From: Chenopodium formosanum
Lineage: Eukaryota; Streptophyta; Magnoliopsida; Caryophyllales; Amaranthaceae
DNA: 64,000 bases
Direction: 5' to 3'
Assembly: GCA_024500155.1 (NCBI GenBank)
Contig: CM044877.1
Span: 34,843,001-34,907,000, forward strand
Shown: piece after piece, positions 32,043 to 44,784 of the stretch
Position numbering within the stretch: the first letter of the stretch is position 1
Layout of the letters: each line of letters begins with the position of its first letter
Position numbers and translations under genes: made by a program
Notes under the pieces: model-generated
Seen by the model: the letters and a program-made list of their open reading frames with translations, nothing else
Databases searched by the model: none
What the model was told of the DNA's origin: nothing

Positions 32043-33993
32043 TGTAGACACCCATCTGTGTCTCCCCAAAACCAAACCAAGTGATGAGTACCTTTCACGT
32101 CAAATCATAATCGAATGAAGTGAATGTGTGGAAAGTTTAGTGTTGCGGATAATTTCAATTTCTTTTCTCCTCTCTCTATGTTCGAAAACCTATTTTAGGA
32201 AAACAGCCAATCCAATTTGGTTGGTCCATGATATGGGTCTATTAGTAGTGTAGTTGGATAGGGTTGAAAAGACCTTTCCAATGAGATATTATAAGCCCAA
32301 TTCCGATGAATTTTGAGGAAGTTATGACCAAATTACTGAACTGGGCCTAGTTTGAGCCTTATATGCGGCCCAATGATCTCGAGGAGGGCCTAATATATAT
32401 TTATCATTCCTAATGCAATTAGGAATGGTTTTAGTCTTCTAGATTCTTCTAGAAGGTTCTTTTCATTCCAAATTCAATTAGCATTGATAAATTGACTTTT
32501 GTTGACTTTTTAGAAATTTAATCAGAATAAAAGAATGTTTTAAGGAAAATACGATTTTATCCTCCTGTGCGGTTAAATTATATCTGATTTTAGAAAATGC
32601 GTTAAAAACGGGATTAGCGCCTAACGCCAGATATTAGCCCCTAATGCTAAGGCTGGCTCCTTGAGCTAGCGTTAACGTCTGGCTCTAATGTTAGCGTCTG
32701 GCGCCAATTTCCGGCATCGGTGTTAATCAAGTTTTATCCGCTTTAGAACTCTGTTTTGATTTTTTTTATCTTTTTGGCTGATTTTCTCAATAAATAGCTT
32801 TCTAAAAACCCCATTTTCATTCACCAATTCTCTCCAATTCTAACCTACTCTCATCAAGAATTTCTTGATTCTCTCTCTTTTTCTAAACCAACCCTTTTAC
32901 AAACACAATTCCTCATACATTAGCACTAGACACACCTAGCATAGTTCGAAGTTGCCTTCGCCCTAGGCGTGAAAGGTTTTAATTTCTGAGGGTTTGGTCC
33001 CAAATCTCTTATTCAATTATTTAATTTAATTGTTTGTTTTATTATTTTCCTTGAAGTTAATAACGCGTGTATTTTGTTATTAGAAAGAGATACGAGGCAT
33101 CCAAATAAGTGCTTTAATTGTTTGCATTGATATTATGATATAGAAATCATGCTTAGATTGTTATTATGATTCCTAGTATCATGTAAGGATGTTTTCCTTA
33201 ATTTGATGTTTAGGGTGACAACAATAAATTCCTTGTATCATGTCTAGGGTAACTTTAATATCAAGTATGATTAAAGGTATGGTGCCTTTTATGTTCTTCC
33301 TAATATTTATGATTGTTAGTATCATGTTAGGGTTAAAGTTTTGATCTTCATTTCTTAGTGATATGCCAGGGTTTGTTATTAATCTTGTTAGTATCATGCC
33401 TAGGATCTTGCTATTATTATGCTTTAACATGAATATTATGATTATTTTTATAATTGTTATTATTATTATGTTGCTTGATTTTTATTGTTATTGTTTGATC
33501 ACGCCTTTTATGCATGTTTAAAGGGAATTTGTACCCGCAATCACGCCTAATAAGATAATTAATAATCTTTTTTAGGGTTAATTTGATTATAATTCAAGTG
33601 ATCGCCAATAATAGTTTATTTGTGCATTAATATTTAACCAACATAGATAAACAGGTTTAGGGTTAAATCTAATGATTGCATGTAAGTCGGAAAGCGCACA
33701 TGAATACGATCACAATAAAGTAGAGGCCTATTATTAGGGAAGGTTCAATCTCTTTTAGGTTGGATTTATACCTTCGTCCTCGAACTACCAGTCATGGTTC
33801 CAGACATATTGGAGTTAACGATCTCCTGGATCGTTAAGGGGTGTAACCTTCACCTCGTGAACGGTTTACAAGTTCCTAAAACTTTTTGGCGACTCTTTTT
33901 CTCTATCTTCTTTCCTTTTGGACTCCACCGTAATTTAGTGTATGATCACTGTGGGGTTCAAGCTAGGGGTTAACGCTTGAAATATTCCCTACA
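32043..33993 (+). repeat. 3' LTR of the 10.1 kb element
   Basis: Matches 23861-25814 throughout, with substitutions and small indels. Keeps the TAGCGCC motif cluster (32615-32725, more degraded than in the 5' LTR) and the TAGTATCATG repeats (33175-33420). Ends CCCTACA, followed by GTTAC. Confidence 0.92.
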
Positions 33994-34330
33994 GTTACCC
34001 ATCTCTAACTATTTCTCTAACTCCTAAGTAATACATCTAATGCTATTAAGTAAATCCTATCATACTATTAAGTAATTGTTATTATTCCATTAAGTAATCC
34101 CTAAAATGCTATTAAGTAAACCCTATCATACTATCAAGTAATTGATATTATTCTATTAAGTAATCCCTATAATGCTATTAAGTAACCCATCTCTAACTAT
34201 TAAGTAATACTTCTAATGCTATTAAGTAAACCCAATCATACTATAAAGTAATTGATATTATACCATTAAGTAAACCCTATAATGCTATTAAGTAAACCTT
34301 GTAAGTAACTTATAACCTTTAATAAGTAAC
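33994..34330 (+). repeat. 22 bp minisatellite, right part
   Basis: Continuation of the array at 23700-23860 with CCCATCTCTAACTATTAAGT-type units. It fades into AT-rich sequence near 34330-34385. Confidence 0.8.
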
Positions 34331-34385
34331 CCCTCTAACCCTTAATTAATAACCCCTAAAAATAGAACAAGTAAACCATTTAACC

Positions 34386-35018
34386 TGTTGAGATAGGTTT
34401 ATCTTGTTTTGTTGATTTGATATGGTTGTTACTTGATTTCACCTCCCCTTTTCTTGTTTTTCCTTGGTTATTTCATATCATTTGGTATCAAGATCCTAGG
34501 TTATTAGACTATAAATATCCTACCTTTTGAATTTTTCTTTCCTCATCTCAAAAGATCTCATCTTTTCCTAGAAAATTTGAAATTTTCTCTCAAAGATACA
34601 AGCTTTCTATCTAGATAATGGGTGATAGATTGGATGCTCTAGAAAGGATGTTTGATATACTTTTTGAGGTATTGGAGTATAGAAGAAGTCCTAGAAGAAG
34701 GAGAAGCCCAAGTGAAGAAGATAGTTCTCACTCTACTCACTAGAGAAGGGAACACCACCAACGACACCATGAGGATAACCGTGACCAAGACATCAAGTTG
34801 GAATTTTCGGACTTCAGAAATATTCTTAATCTTAATGAATTTCTTGATTGGGTTAGAACTATGGAGAATTTTTTTTTTATTGTAAAGGATATAATGATGA
34901 AAAACGTCGCAAATTGGCCATCATTAAACTTAAGAAACATGCATCTTTGTGGTATGAGAATTTAAGAATCGTAGAAGGATTGAGGGAAAAACAAAAATCA
35001 CATCTTGGGAGAAATTGA
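34386..35018 (+). pseudogene. Ty3-type gag fragment with iMet-type primer site
   Basis: A short TG...CA segment (34386-34480; TGTTGAGATAGG to TTTCATATCA) precedes TGGTATCAAGA (34483-34493), which resembles the tRNA-iMet primer site TGGTATCAGAG. gag starts at 34618 with MGDRLDALERMF, then an Arg/Ser-rich stretch, a TAG, DIKLEFSDFRNILNLNEFLD, WVRTMENFF, a frame change at a T-run (about 34870), GYNDEKRRKLAIIKLKKHAS, LWYENL and KTKITSWEKL. This matches the capsid region of chromovirus-like Ty3 gag (FLDW...E..F...DEKR.KLA..KL...A..WWE.L). It is interrupted at 35018 by a CACTA terminus. Confidence 0.75.
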
Positions 35019-35240
35019 CACTAGACGAAAACATCAATTGGCCACCGGTTCAAAACCCCCCTATGCCACCGGTTTTAAACCGGTGGTCATTTGGGGGGTG
35101 GCAATAAACTGAAGCAAAGCCACCGGTTCAAAACCGGTGGCAAAATCAAGTACCGGTGGCAATAAGCCTTCCCACATTTTTTTTTATTTGTATTAATAAC
35201 TATTGCCACCTGTTAACCGGTGGCAATAATGCCCCAAAAA
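35019..35240 (+). mobile_element. CACTA terminus with palindromic subterminal repeats
   Basis: Begins CACTAGACGAAAACATC at 35019 within gag (candidate 3 bp target TGA at 35016-35018). Seven exact CCACCGGT/ACCGGTGG half-sites lie at 35042, 35066, 35079, 35120, 35133, 35152 and 35216, plus a degenerate one at 35206. Several are paired as GCCACCGGTT...AACCGGTGGC palindromes. Dense subterminal motifs next to a CACTA end are typical of En/Spm-like elements, where they bind the element's own protein. The matching right end was not found, so the element is probably truncated. Confidence 0.7.
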
Positions 35241-36030
35241 AACAAAAAAAAAAAAAAAAAAATTGGAATTTTTTTCACTTAAAATGTACCAGAAACATAT
35301 TTACATGCATAATATACATAAAACACGTATATATTCATCAATATTTAAGTAATTGTACACTTTTTAAGAGTGAAAAACTAAATTTATAACTACAAATAAA
35401 TTACTCGTACAACAATTCCAATTTAAAAGAACTAAATTAATCAAATTACACAAAACTAAAATCGATTAAAAATAAACAAAAAATTACAATATAAATAAAA
35501 AAAAAACAATATTCTTCCTCTTGATTCTTCGATTCGATTTAAGATCTAAATCAATAATATTCCTGCATCAATCAAAACAAAAAAAAAAAAAATCGATTAA
35601 AATAAGCTGCGTAAGAAGGAGACGAAGGTGAAGAGAAAGAGAATAACAACTAAAATGCAAAAACCCACAAAAAGAAACCCACAAAAATAAAAACTAAAAC
35701 AACTGAAAACCCAGAAAATCAATAACTAGTAATTAAACAAAAACCCAGAAGAAAACCCAGAAAAAAAAAATTAAACAAAAATAAAAACAAAATCCCAAAA
35801 ATAAGTAAAAAAACCGAGGAAATAAACCAAGAAATTGATTCACGAACTCAAAAAACAAAAACCCAGAATTAAAATTGATTAAAATCGATTAAAAATCAAA
35901 TTAAAATCGATTAAGAAACTCAAACAATTCCAAAAACGATTAATTAAACCCAGAAAAATCAATCAATTAAACCCAACAAAATCCGATTAATTAACCTAGA
36001 AAAATCGATTAATTAAATACAAACCTCGTG
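35241..36030. other. A-rich interior of the CACTA remnant, no gene
   Basis: Strongly A-rich, with repeated AAAACCCAGAA and ATTAAACAAAAA motifs and A-runs at 35235-35260 and 35580-35592. On the minus strand a TTGATGCAG acceptor-like site (about 35562) and a CTTACGCAG-like exon edge (about 35608) suggest the 5' intron of a transposon gene. No coding sequence seen. Confidence 0.4.
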
Positions 36031-37640
36031 CATGTCTTCGTGGTTTATTGTTGCGGTGTGTAGGAGTCGCTCGAAGTGCGCCTACATTAAAAAGCATGTT
36101 GTGAATATTCTTGGCACTCATAGGAAGTGGGAATTGACATTACGATTAGGGACAAATAAAGTAGGGAGCCGCCAACAAGTTTTCTTGCTTTTTCAAGCTA
36201 AAGGAAGTAGATCTCGTCCCTTTTTCATATTTGCTATAATTCGTTCATTCTTGGTTGAATTTGGGCAATTTCGAACTGTTAAACCCCAAATTTTGAATTT
36301 GGAGGTTTTTTAATTGACTTGTTTTCATGAATTTGTTTGTTTGTCGTTGTGACATGTTTAAGCAATATATTGCAACAAAATTTCATGTGAAGTGACAAAT
36401 TATTGATCATGTATAAGCATGCCAAGCATATATATATTTTTTGTTCTAATTTTTACTTTGTGCTTCAACATCATTGTTTGCATAGACTATACTTGTTAAT
36501 TTTAATGTAAATTGAAGTGTTTAGAACAACAATTATGCATTAAAATTATCAATGGAATTTTGAACTTTTATAATAGCATGAATTTGTTCTTGCGACTTAT
36601 GTTTATTATTATATATTATTTTTTTTCATGAGTAAGTTGCAAAATTGGTTTTGTCAATGACAAAAATAACCGATGGTTATTAATTATTCACTAATAAAAC
36701 TGTGGTTTCAAGATTTGCACAAAACTAGTTAGTTTAGGAGATTCTTGAAGAGATCATCAAACTGGTGTAGCTTGGTTATATTTCGGGTTCATAAGCCCCC
36801 ATTTTACATTTTCGAATGTTGTAGCCCCCAGTGTTTGGTGACTTCAATTATTTGCTTGTTGTCAATAATTAGACCCTTTCATGTTGCTTGAATTGGATAT
36901 ACAAATCCCATGTTTCGTCTTATTATGATAACGACTAGGATCTTGGAAACAATTAAACTAGTGTGTTTAAACCGTTTGTTGACCATTTAATAGTTTTAAC
37001 AAAGAATTTTTCTAATTATAGTAATATTGGTCATTCATTTGAACAAGTAAGGGAAAAATGACATGTTTTCCAATTTTTTCGCCTATTCTTGCTACATTTG
37101 AATTCCTTCAATTAAGTTCAAATTTTGTCACTTTTTGAATCTCGAGAAAGTAGATGTTATCCTCCGTGCGAAATTCTAATGTGTGGAACAATGGAGAATA
37201 ATGAAGACTCCTTAATTTAGAATTTAGGAGTCTTTTGTTTACATTCTAACTCATGAAATAATGTGTCTTGATACAATTTCCATGATGAATGATTGAGTAC
37301 TAAACTTTCGTATGAGCAAGTATGTTTTATGCATCATGATTTTGTTTCTTTTGCTCTATACTAGTCCTACTCTCAAATATCTATAGTAAATTGAAGTATT
37401 GGAACAACAATTATACACTAAGATTAGTTTTTGAAGTTGAACTTGAATATGGCTCGAGTATGTAACCTGTTTAATTGCTAAGTTCAGTTGCAAACTTAGT
37501 TTTCAAAGGAACAAAATGATTATTAAATCATTATGATTTGTTTGAAAATTGTAAGGCTCGAGATCTACGTAAACCATTTGTAGTTTAGGTGATTCTCAAA
37601 AGTAGCTCGAATGGCATGAATATCTCATTTTGTTTTTGTG

Positions 37641-37679
<39 letters not shown>

Positions 37680-38450
37680 TTGTTGTTGATATTGGAGCCC
37701 CCATGTGTCGAGTTATGCGCATTCTTGCTATTTCGCAAGTCTTGGAGCCCCAATTGGGGTAAATTCTAATGACTTGCTATTGTTTAGGCCATACATATGA
37801 TATTGAGATGGACCTATGTATATATCCTATTTTTGTCTTTTGAAATGTTTAGGATAGTGATATGACTTTCACGTTTTAATTAAAGTTATTTTCAAGAAAG
37901 CAAGTTAGTTTTTTGCTTGTTTATAGACCAAAAACGATTGTGTTTAAGGTTTAGTAATCTTACCTAATTTTTAAACGTTTGTAAAGATCATTGCAGTGAT
38001 TTTATTCTTCAAAGTTGATTTAGAACATCAAATATTTTCTTTGTTCTTGTCAATATTTGAGTTTGGTCTTGTAGGTGGTTCGTTTACCATCCCTTAGCTA
38101 ATAAGCGAGAACAAGTTCGAGTCAAGAAGAAGTCGAATCTTAATTTATTCCTTTTGAAAATATTTATGAATATACGTGTATTATCCAAACGGTTATTGAG
38201 AATCTGAAAATTTATTTGGGAAAACAAAAATTCAGAAAGGAAATTTTGAATACTATTTTTATTAGAAACATGATGTTACGAATAAGAATTCAAAATTCGA
38301 AAAGGGTCCAATAGTTTGTTTTGAAAAGCAACTTTTTCTAGTAGGCAAAAATTATAATCATATTATTTTCAAAACTGGACCCAAAATGGAAAGAAAAGTC
38401 TGGCTCGTAATTGAGTGTGACTTTTTTGTCCAAGATTGATTAGGCACCTC
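36031..38450 (+). other. Decayed LTR/leader DNA related to 1085-2100, no gene
   Basis: Bases 36235-36385 resemble 1255-1400, and later AGCCCCCA motifs (36784, 36829, 37688, 37744) echo GTAGCCCCC at 1826. No PMD fragment follows here. A T-run of 36 nt lies at 37643-37678. Short frames at the left edge (36032-36313) have no recognisable domain. Confidence 0.4.
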
Positions 38451-40617
38451 CTTGAACTCTTCATGGATCGTCATCCACCTTCGTCATGTGTGCTTTCTCA
38501 TCTTGGGCTCTTATTTGGATTAATCAAGTATTTAAATAATTAAACTAATTCATAATTAAAATAAATTTAAAAAAATACTTAACGATTCGCATATCGTATT
38601 TAAATTACAAAATACACAACGACACGCATAGCGTATTTTCTAATTTATCTAATTTAAATATTGGGTCATACTAGTAATTTATAGCAATAATAATATATCA
38701 TATATATACGTACAATTGCCACATAATAAATCACGTAGCATACTTTGCCTAAACTAAAATATCAGATATTCTGAATTATGGTAACGTATATTCCAAAATA
38801 TCACATATTTTAAGAAATGATTAGAAAATATCTCCACATTATTCATTACCATAACTAAATTATCATATTTTTAAATTAAGAATAAGATGAAATAAAACAA
38901 ATATATAATCTTAGGGTTATTTTAACCAAATTAAAATTTCAACCTAATCACTAGCTAACCATCTAATTTTAATTCAATTAAAAATTGAAACTATGGAATT
39001 ATCACATAAACTAAGTCAAATAACCATAATTGGAATTTCTCAAATATCTCCTAAAAATCATTAATAAAAACTTATCCATAATTTAATATTAAATTTAAAA
39101 ATTAAAAAAAAAAATAAAAACATATTTTTTTTGAAAAACAGGGGACTACTTGATTGAACTGACTGTCCAGCCACGTTATAGCCACTATAGCAGCTAGGCC
39201 GGAGCCTAGCAACTGCAATAGCCGGCTGTTGCAGCCAGGCAGTCGCCTAGTCACAACAGCGTTGGCTGACATAGACATGTAGTATGCCAAACTACGCCAA
39301 CCAGTAAGGTAGCCACCAGAGCCATGCAACTCTTGCGCGCTTCAGTCACAAACCATCTCATGTCTCTACACCAACTATCGTGATCGAGCACCCTGCCCAA
39401 CCACGTCGCAACCCTTGCCGTATCCAGGTCAGAGCCCAGCCGCAGCCACGGGCAATCGCGTAGCTAGGCAAAGTGACCTGCCACGCCAGCCTATATAGTA
39501 AAGCCTAAAAGCGTTTAATAGTGGAACGTTTTAGCTACTGCACTCCCCTAGATACACCTTCCCCATTGCCTTCCTCTCCATCTGACCACCAAATTAGCCT
39601 CCATGGCCCACCAGCAGGTGACTGCCACCCAGCCGTTGCAACTTCCACTCAACCTCTAATTTTTTTCCTTTATTGAGTAAATTAATTATAGAACTTTGTA
39701 AAATAATTAATTGGTCTAAATGAAATTAAACATAAGTGATTTATGCCTAGTTCACAAAATAAATCTAAAATCTTTATTTTTATTTATTTTCGAGCTTTTC
39801 GAAAAAAATAAATCCCAAACATATAAAACCATTTCACAGGAACTAATTAATCATATCTAAACCAAGTTTAAATCTGAAAAATATATTAAATAGCATGAAT
39901 TCAACATTTAAAATTCGAAAAAATTTGGGCTCATAACCAACAAAAAAGGGAAAAATTATTAGGGCTTTTAGAGTAATTAAAAACAGATAGGGTTAGACAC
40001 TATTTGAGCAAATTAATTCACTGTTTAATCAATTCTAATCAATTAAAATCATATTTGATATGGTTATTCGATCCATAATTACATTCCTCCCCTTAATCAA
40101 ATTAAAATTAGCCTAATTAACATCAAAATAATCATATATATTATCTAGACCAATAAATTATATGCAAGGGGGTAATTGAAACCATTGTAAGGTTTTATGT
40201 ACTCTAAGAGGAATTTCATGAATCTCATTCATACGCAACTAAATAGGATCTTTTGCATATACAAATAAAAGATCACATAATAGTTTTGAATTAACATTTA
40301 ATGCGTGAATTCCCAAGCATTCTTTAACCTTCTTGCGAGGATTAGAGCCCCAATTGGTGCTCCTATGATATTGTTACATAAGTGTAGATCAAACCTCCAC
40401 CAATGCTAGTTGGATGGAAGAAATTAATAGCCTCTTCTATGGAGAACTTCTAACCGGTTGTAGAGAGTGGAAGGGAAAAAAATATTACGTTGTTTGTTTG
40501 TGAGAGATGAATGTCTATTTTATTTTTGCATTATCTAATTAAGGCAATACTTATTCTTCTCTTACTCCTTATAACAAGTCATTCACTTTTTGATAAGAAA
40601 CAAATAGGAGTCCCTAA
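38451..40617. other. AT-rich DNA with a GC-rich island (39130-39660), no gene
   Basis: Very AT-rich on both sides. The island contains repeated GCAGCC, TAGCCAC and CCTAGC words and a symmetrical TATATAG (39492), resembling the U3 islands of other LTRs in this window. A minus-strand frame (39102-39329) in the island is low-complexity and unconvincing. Confidence 0.4.
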
Positions 40618-41215
40618 TGAGTTTAGGAAAATTCATAAACCTCGTCCATGCCTTTTTCTCAAATTTTCAAGGGATATTTAGCAAAAATCGTTAGTTTACC
40701 CATGCCAAAATTTGTCTATATGAATCAGAAATGAGTTCAAGAATGAGGGTACCAAGATAATGTTTTCTTAGGGGGGTATCGTTATCCTCGCCCTAGTACG
40801 ACCTCTACTAGATCTTCCTTTTTCACAATTTCATAACCAAACAATATAAGTAACGTGATATCTAAAAAATAAAGTTAGTTGATTTTATTTACACGCATCA
40901 ATCATATAGTAATTACATTGATTAAGTCGTTATTCTTATTTAATCAATGTTCGTGAAAGATCAATAAATAAACAAGATTCGCGTTGGCTTAAATGATTAA
41001 TCAACAATAAATTTATTCAATTCTATTCTTTTTTAACGCAAGATACTATGTGGAATTAATTAATTAAAAGTTCATTTAAATTGATAAAACAACATTAATT
41101 AATCAATTAAAAGTTATTTAAACAAGAAAATAAAGGTCATTGATCTATGTAATTAGGAATTTACCACTTCTCCTTGCTAGATCTTCGTTTAGATTACTTA
41201 TGAACTCCTTCTTGT
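40618..41215 (-). repeat. Diverged relative of the 15669-16842 LTR (partial)
   Basis: From TGAGTTTAGG at 40618 the order of motifs follows 15669-16180: CATAAACCTCGT, TTTACCCAT, CCTAGTACGACCTCTA, GTTCGTGAAAGA, ATTAATTAATTA. It is much more divergent than copy A against B. The adjacent minus-strand primer-site position reads GGGACTCC in place of GGCGACTC. 41216-41477 is AT-rich, with no gene or further match seen. Confidence 0.6.
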
Positions 41216-43724
41216 TCGAAAATTTACCACAATTAGTCCCGACTTTGATCGAGTCTACAATATATGAGGATAAAAGTAGTTAAGGAAACAAATCCGAGAC
41301 TCATTCTGCCAATTTCCCTAAGAATAGAGAATCATTCAGTAATGTTAAGGATGTCGAAACGATCCTTGATTCGCTTAGTGTTTGAAACAAATAGCTCTTT
41401 AGGCTAGAAAAAGCATATTCTAGTCTTAACACACTAAAGAATCTATATTGATCCTTTGCAAATGTATAACGCTTTAAAATGTAAAGGGTATCCTAGGTGA
41501 TGTCACGTTATGAAAAGAAATCGGTGTAAACAGGATAAAAGGGATGATATCCTCTCAATTATAACATCGTTTGTCAAAAGTTTAAAAAGATGATAAAAAA
41601 GGGAGGTGTTTCGGCATTTGTAGCTTATCACGTGAATAAAGTCCATGAAACTCGCTTGTCAAAAAGCTGAATTTGATGTAAATACATGTCTCAAGACTAG
41701 AGGCTTATATCCAAATCTAGTGTGAGAGAAGAAAATCGACAACTCTCTAAGCAGTTTTATCCACAAGATGAAAACACGTGTCTCAAGACTAGGGGCACAT
41801 GTCTAAATAGATGCGACATCATTTGTGGCTCTTTATACAAAGGGTGGACGGACACCCTAACTATCTAGTAAACTAGTAAGCTCACTAAATACCATATTTG
41901 CTTCCAATCAAGAATGTGCCTCGTCCTCACATGTTCGGCGCGCCAGTTGACTTGTTTAGCTAACGCCTAAAGAAATTCTTCGTTTTAGCTACGACAGGTA
42001 GATCAAGTTTGTTATAAAAATGTGAAATTTTATGCAACACCTATGCCATACAATTTTACGTTGTATGATAACACCATCCTTTTTGCTGTGACCGCCAAAA
42101 AGAAAGAAAAAACGTGACACTTCTAAAGTCAATACAGTTAATTACCAACTTGTCAATGGGAGCTTTTACCTAAAGCACCACATTGGAACGCCTGAAGACA
42201 CACTCTCAAAAAACGTCCAAAACGTATGGTTAGGGAAGGTACAAAGCACGATTGGCATGCAGGATGATGCAAAAAAACTATTAAAGAAGAAAGTAAACTA
42301 CAAAATGCAGAGAAATTAATAAGATTTTGGTAATTTGCGCGTCATTAACTCTAACAACGAGCAAAAATTGTTAAATATAGATCAAACGGATCAAAATCAC
42401 AATACCGAAAGTTTTTGTGACTAGTATGTGCGTGCAACTCAGTGGGTCGCGCTGGCCAAGCGCGCACATCATTCTGAGTTGCACTGGGTTGTCACGCGCA
42501 ACTGATTGAGTTGTGCGTGACATTTAAATCAGCAAAAAGATAATCGTTGAGCGCGATTTTTCATCTCGCTTTCTCTCTCTCCGTCCTTTGCCATTTTTGC
42601 TCCTTTCACTCTCTAATAATATTTAATTTCTTTTGTTTTTGAAACTAATGAAGTAAACATCATCATATATTCATATTTTCCATAATCCAATGTATTTTGT
42701 TATCAATTTTTGTTCTTGTTTTTGCTGATTTTGGGCGATTTTCGAACCATAAAACCCCAAAATTCGAATTTGGGGTGTTTTGTTTTGCTCCTTAATTCTT
42801 GAAATTGTTTGTTTCGTATTTTTATGTCATGTTTAAGGAGTTTTTTGCAACAAATTTCAGAAAAATGGTTTACTATTGAGCCTTATATGAGCATTTCTTT
42901 TTTTTTTAAGTACGTTCTTGACTTTTTTTCTTCGAGTTTCTTTTTAAATTTTTTTTAATTTTTTACTTGATCATTTATGTTATACTTGTTGATTATAAAT
43001 TAAATTATTGTATTAGAACTACTATTGCTCTCATGAATCATGTTTTTAATATTTTAAATTCAAAAAAAATTAGGCGAAGTTTCCATTTTGCTTGTTTTTG
43101 CCATGCTCGAACCTCAAGATTATTTGGTAGACGATAATGATATTTTGGTTATGATTATTCGTATAAAAGTAGTTTATTCTTTAAGACTTAGAAATATAAT
43201 CCCTAGAATACTTTTAGTTGAAACTGGTATAGGATGACATTTGTGGGTGTTCAAAAGCCCGATTTACTAAGTTTAATTGCAGATATCGTAGCCCCTTAAC
43301 GTGGGTGGCATTTGGTTTTTGTTTTTTTCCCTCTCGTTAGTCGTTATGTTGCCGAAATGAGTCTAGAACACGTTTATTATCCTGTTAGGAAGAAAATAAA
43401 CACATAAGGAACTTTATCCTTTATAGCATGGATTCTCCTTCGTTTGTCTTAGTTGAGGAGGACCTAGGAGGACTCGTGCTTAACAAGGAAGTTAGCCCAA
43501 ATTGTTTCCTAGGAGGATGTGACTAGGGAGGCTCCTCCCAACTGGGACCCTCAGGTCCTTAAGTGGGACCCAAACCATCACCTTTCGATTTAGAGTTGGC
43601 GCGGCATAGTGAGTTCTTTTCGTGTCTCCATCTCTTTTACCATCGTTTCTTCTGTTTTCTAACTCGTAACCATAAATTTATATATATATATATATATGTG
43701 TGTGTGTTTTAGATCGAGCCCAGC

Positions 43725-44034
43725 ATGCGGTTGTACGGCTCGAGAAACTTAAGAGTTCGTTTCGAGAGATTACCCGATGTGGTAAAGGACATAATGGAGC
43801 TTTCGGGGATCCGCACCAACTGGCAGCTCTTCGGAATCTATCAAGTTAGACTGCATCGTCACCAACCCTTTTCCCTTCCCATGGGTTGAGATGACGGTGA
43901 CCCCTTTTGATTTCTCTATTATTATGGGCTTTCCTTTCTGAGGTGAGCCTATGGTTATGGAGACCGTACAGGGGTCAAATGAGAGAAAGCGTGACCTTGT
44001 GGGGGACCACCTTGCAGTGGCCCTTCATTTGTAA
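43725..44034 (+). pseudogene. Plant mobile domain-like fragment, frameshifted (copy B)
   Basis: Counterpart of 2259-2568 with the same two-frame structure. Here the junction after FSLPMG carries a TGA. The base change around the junction differs from copy A, so the fragment was already broken, or has decayed independently, in both copies. The stop corresponds to TAA 44032-44034. Upstream, a TA/TG microsatellite (43680-43708) is longer than in copy A. Confidence 0.55.
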
Positions 44035-44098
44035 GTGTAGTCTTGTCAATAATAAGTTCAACTGATGAGCTATTGGCTTATGTGGTTAATCGGTAGTT

Positions 44099-44760
44099 GT
44101 AGACACCTAATTGTGTCTCCCTAAAAAAACATGAACAAAATCCTATAGCCCAAAATATAAATACAGGTACATTAAGTCCCTTGGCAATTTTTCCGATATT
44201 GGATTTTAATATACCCAATTCCTTATGGAAAAATTTCCCAAAGGATTGTAATAGGTTTCTATTCATCTTAAAAAATTTTGCAAAGGTTCATCCCTAACAT
44301 GGATTGTCATATATGTAGTAAGTGGAAAATTTTCCCGAAGGGGATTGTCGATGGACTCTTTTTTGTCAATTTTCCAAGACGCGGATTGTGAATTGTGGCA
44401 ATATTTCCCCAAAAGGAATGCCGCATAATATTGTCAAATTTCCAAGGTATTGCTTTCAAGAGTTAGATTCCATGACGTGGATTGTCAATCGTACCAAGGG
44501 TCTTATGATAGATTGTCACAAAGCATTGGAAACTTTTCCCAAAATAGGATTTTGGTAAAATTTCTGAGATACATATTGTCGTTTAATCGTGGAAACATTT
44601 CCTAGGATGGATTGTTATGTGGCATTGACAACTTTCCTTAAATCAAATTATCTTACATTATTCAAGAGTTGTGTTGGCAACTATTCCTAAAGAAGAGAGG
44701 ACTGTCATCACCCCCAAAGCATCAGCACAACAAGCATTCCAGCAAAGCTCTAGCAAACTG
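44099..44760 (+). repeat. TGTAGACACC-type LTR start plus degenerate repeats (copy B)
   Basis: Counterpart of 2631-3290 with the same truncation point and the same degenerate GGATTGT / GGCAA.TTTCC array. No coding potential. Confidence 0.6.
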
Positions 44761-44784
44761 ATGAGGAACAATGACAAGTGGTGA

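Larger units (their letters stand above)
23861..33993 (+). mobile_element. Complete LTR retrotransposon, Tat/Ogre-like, gag remnants only
   Basis: A 10,133 bp element with 5' LTR 23861-25814 (1954 bp) and 3' LTR 32043-33993 (1951 bp). Both run TGTAGACACC ... CCCTACA, flanked by the 5 bp duplication GTTAC (23856-23860, 33994-33998). Primer site is at 25820-25837 and the polypurine tract at about 32029-32042. The 6.2 kb interior holds broken gag sequence (26840-28854). I found no protease, reverse transcriptase, RNase H or integrase motif, so it is non-autonomous, in line with the gag-only (TR-GAG) class of plant elements. The 3' interior has several minisatellites, a known habit of Tat/Ogre elements. 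The LTRs differ at 9 of the first 80 positions but only 2 of 70 in a later block. Confidence 0.9.

Noticed and set aside
39102..39660. Possible gene in the GC-rich island
   Set aside because: Frames are short and low-complexity; the base composition and word repeats match the LTR U3 islands elsewhere in the window.
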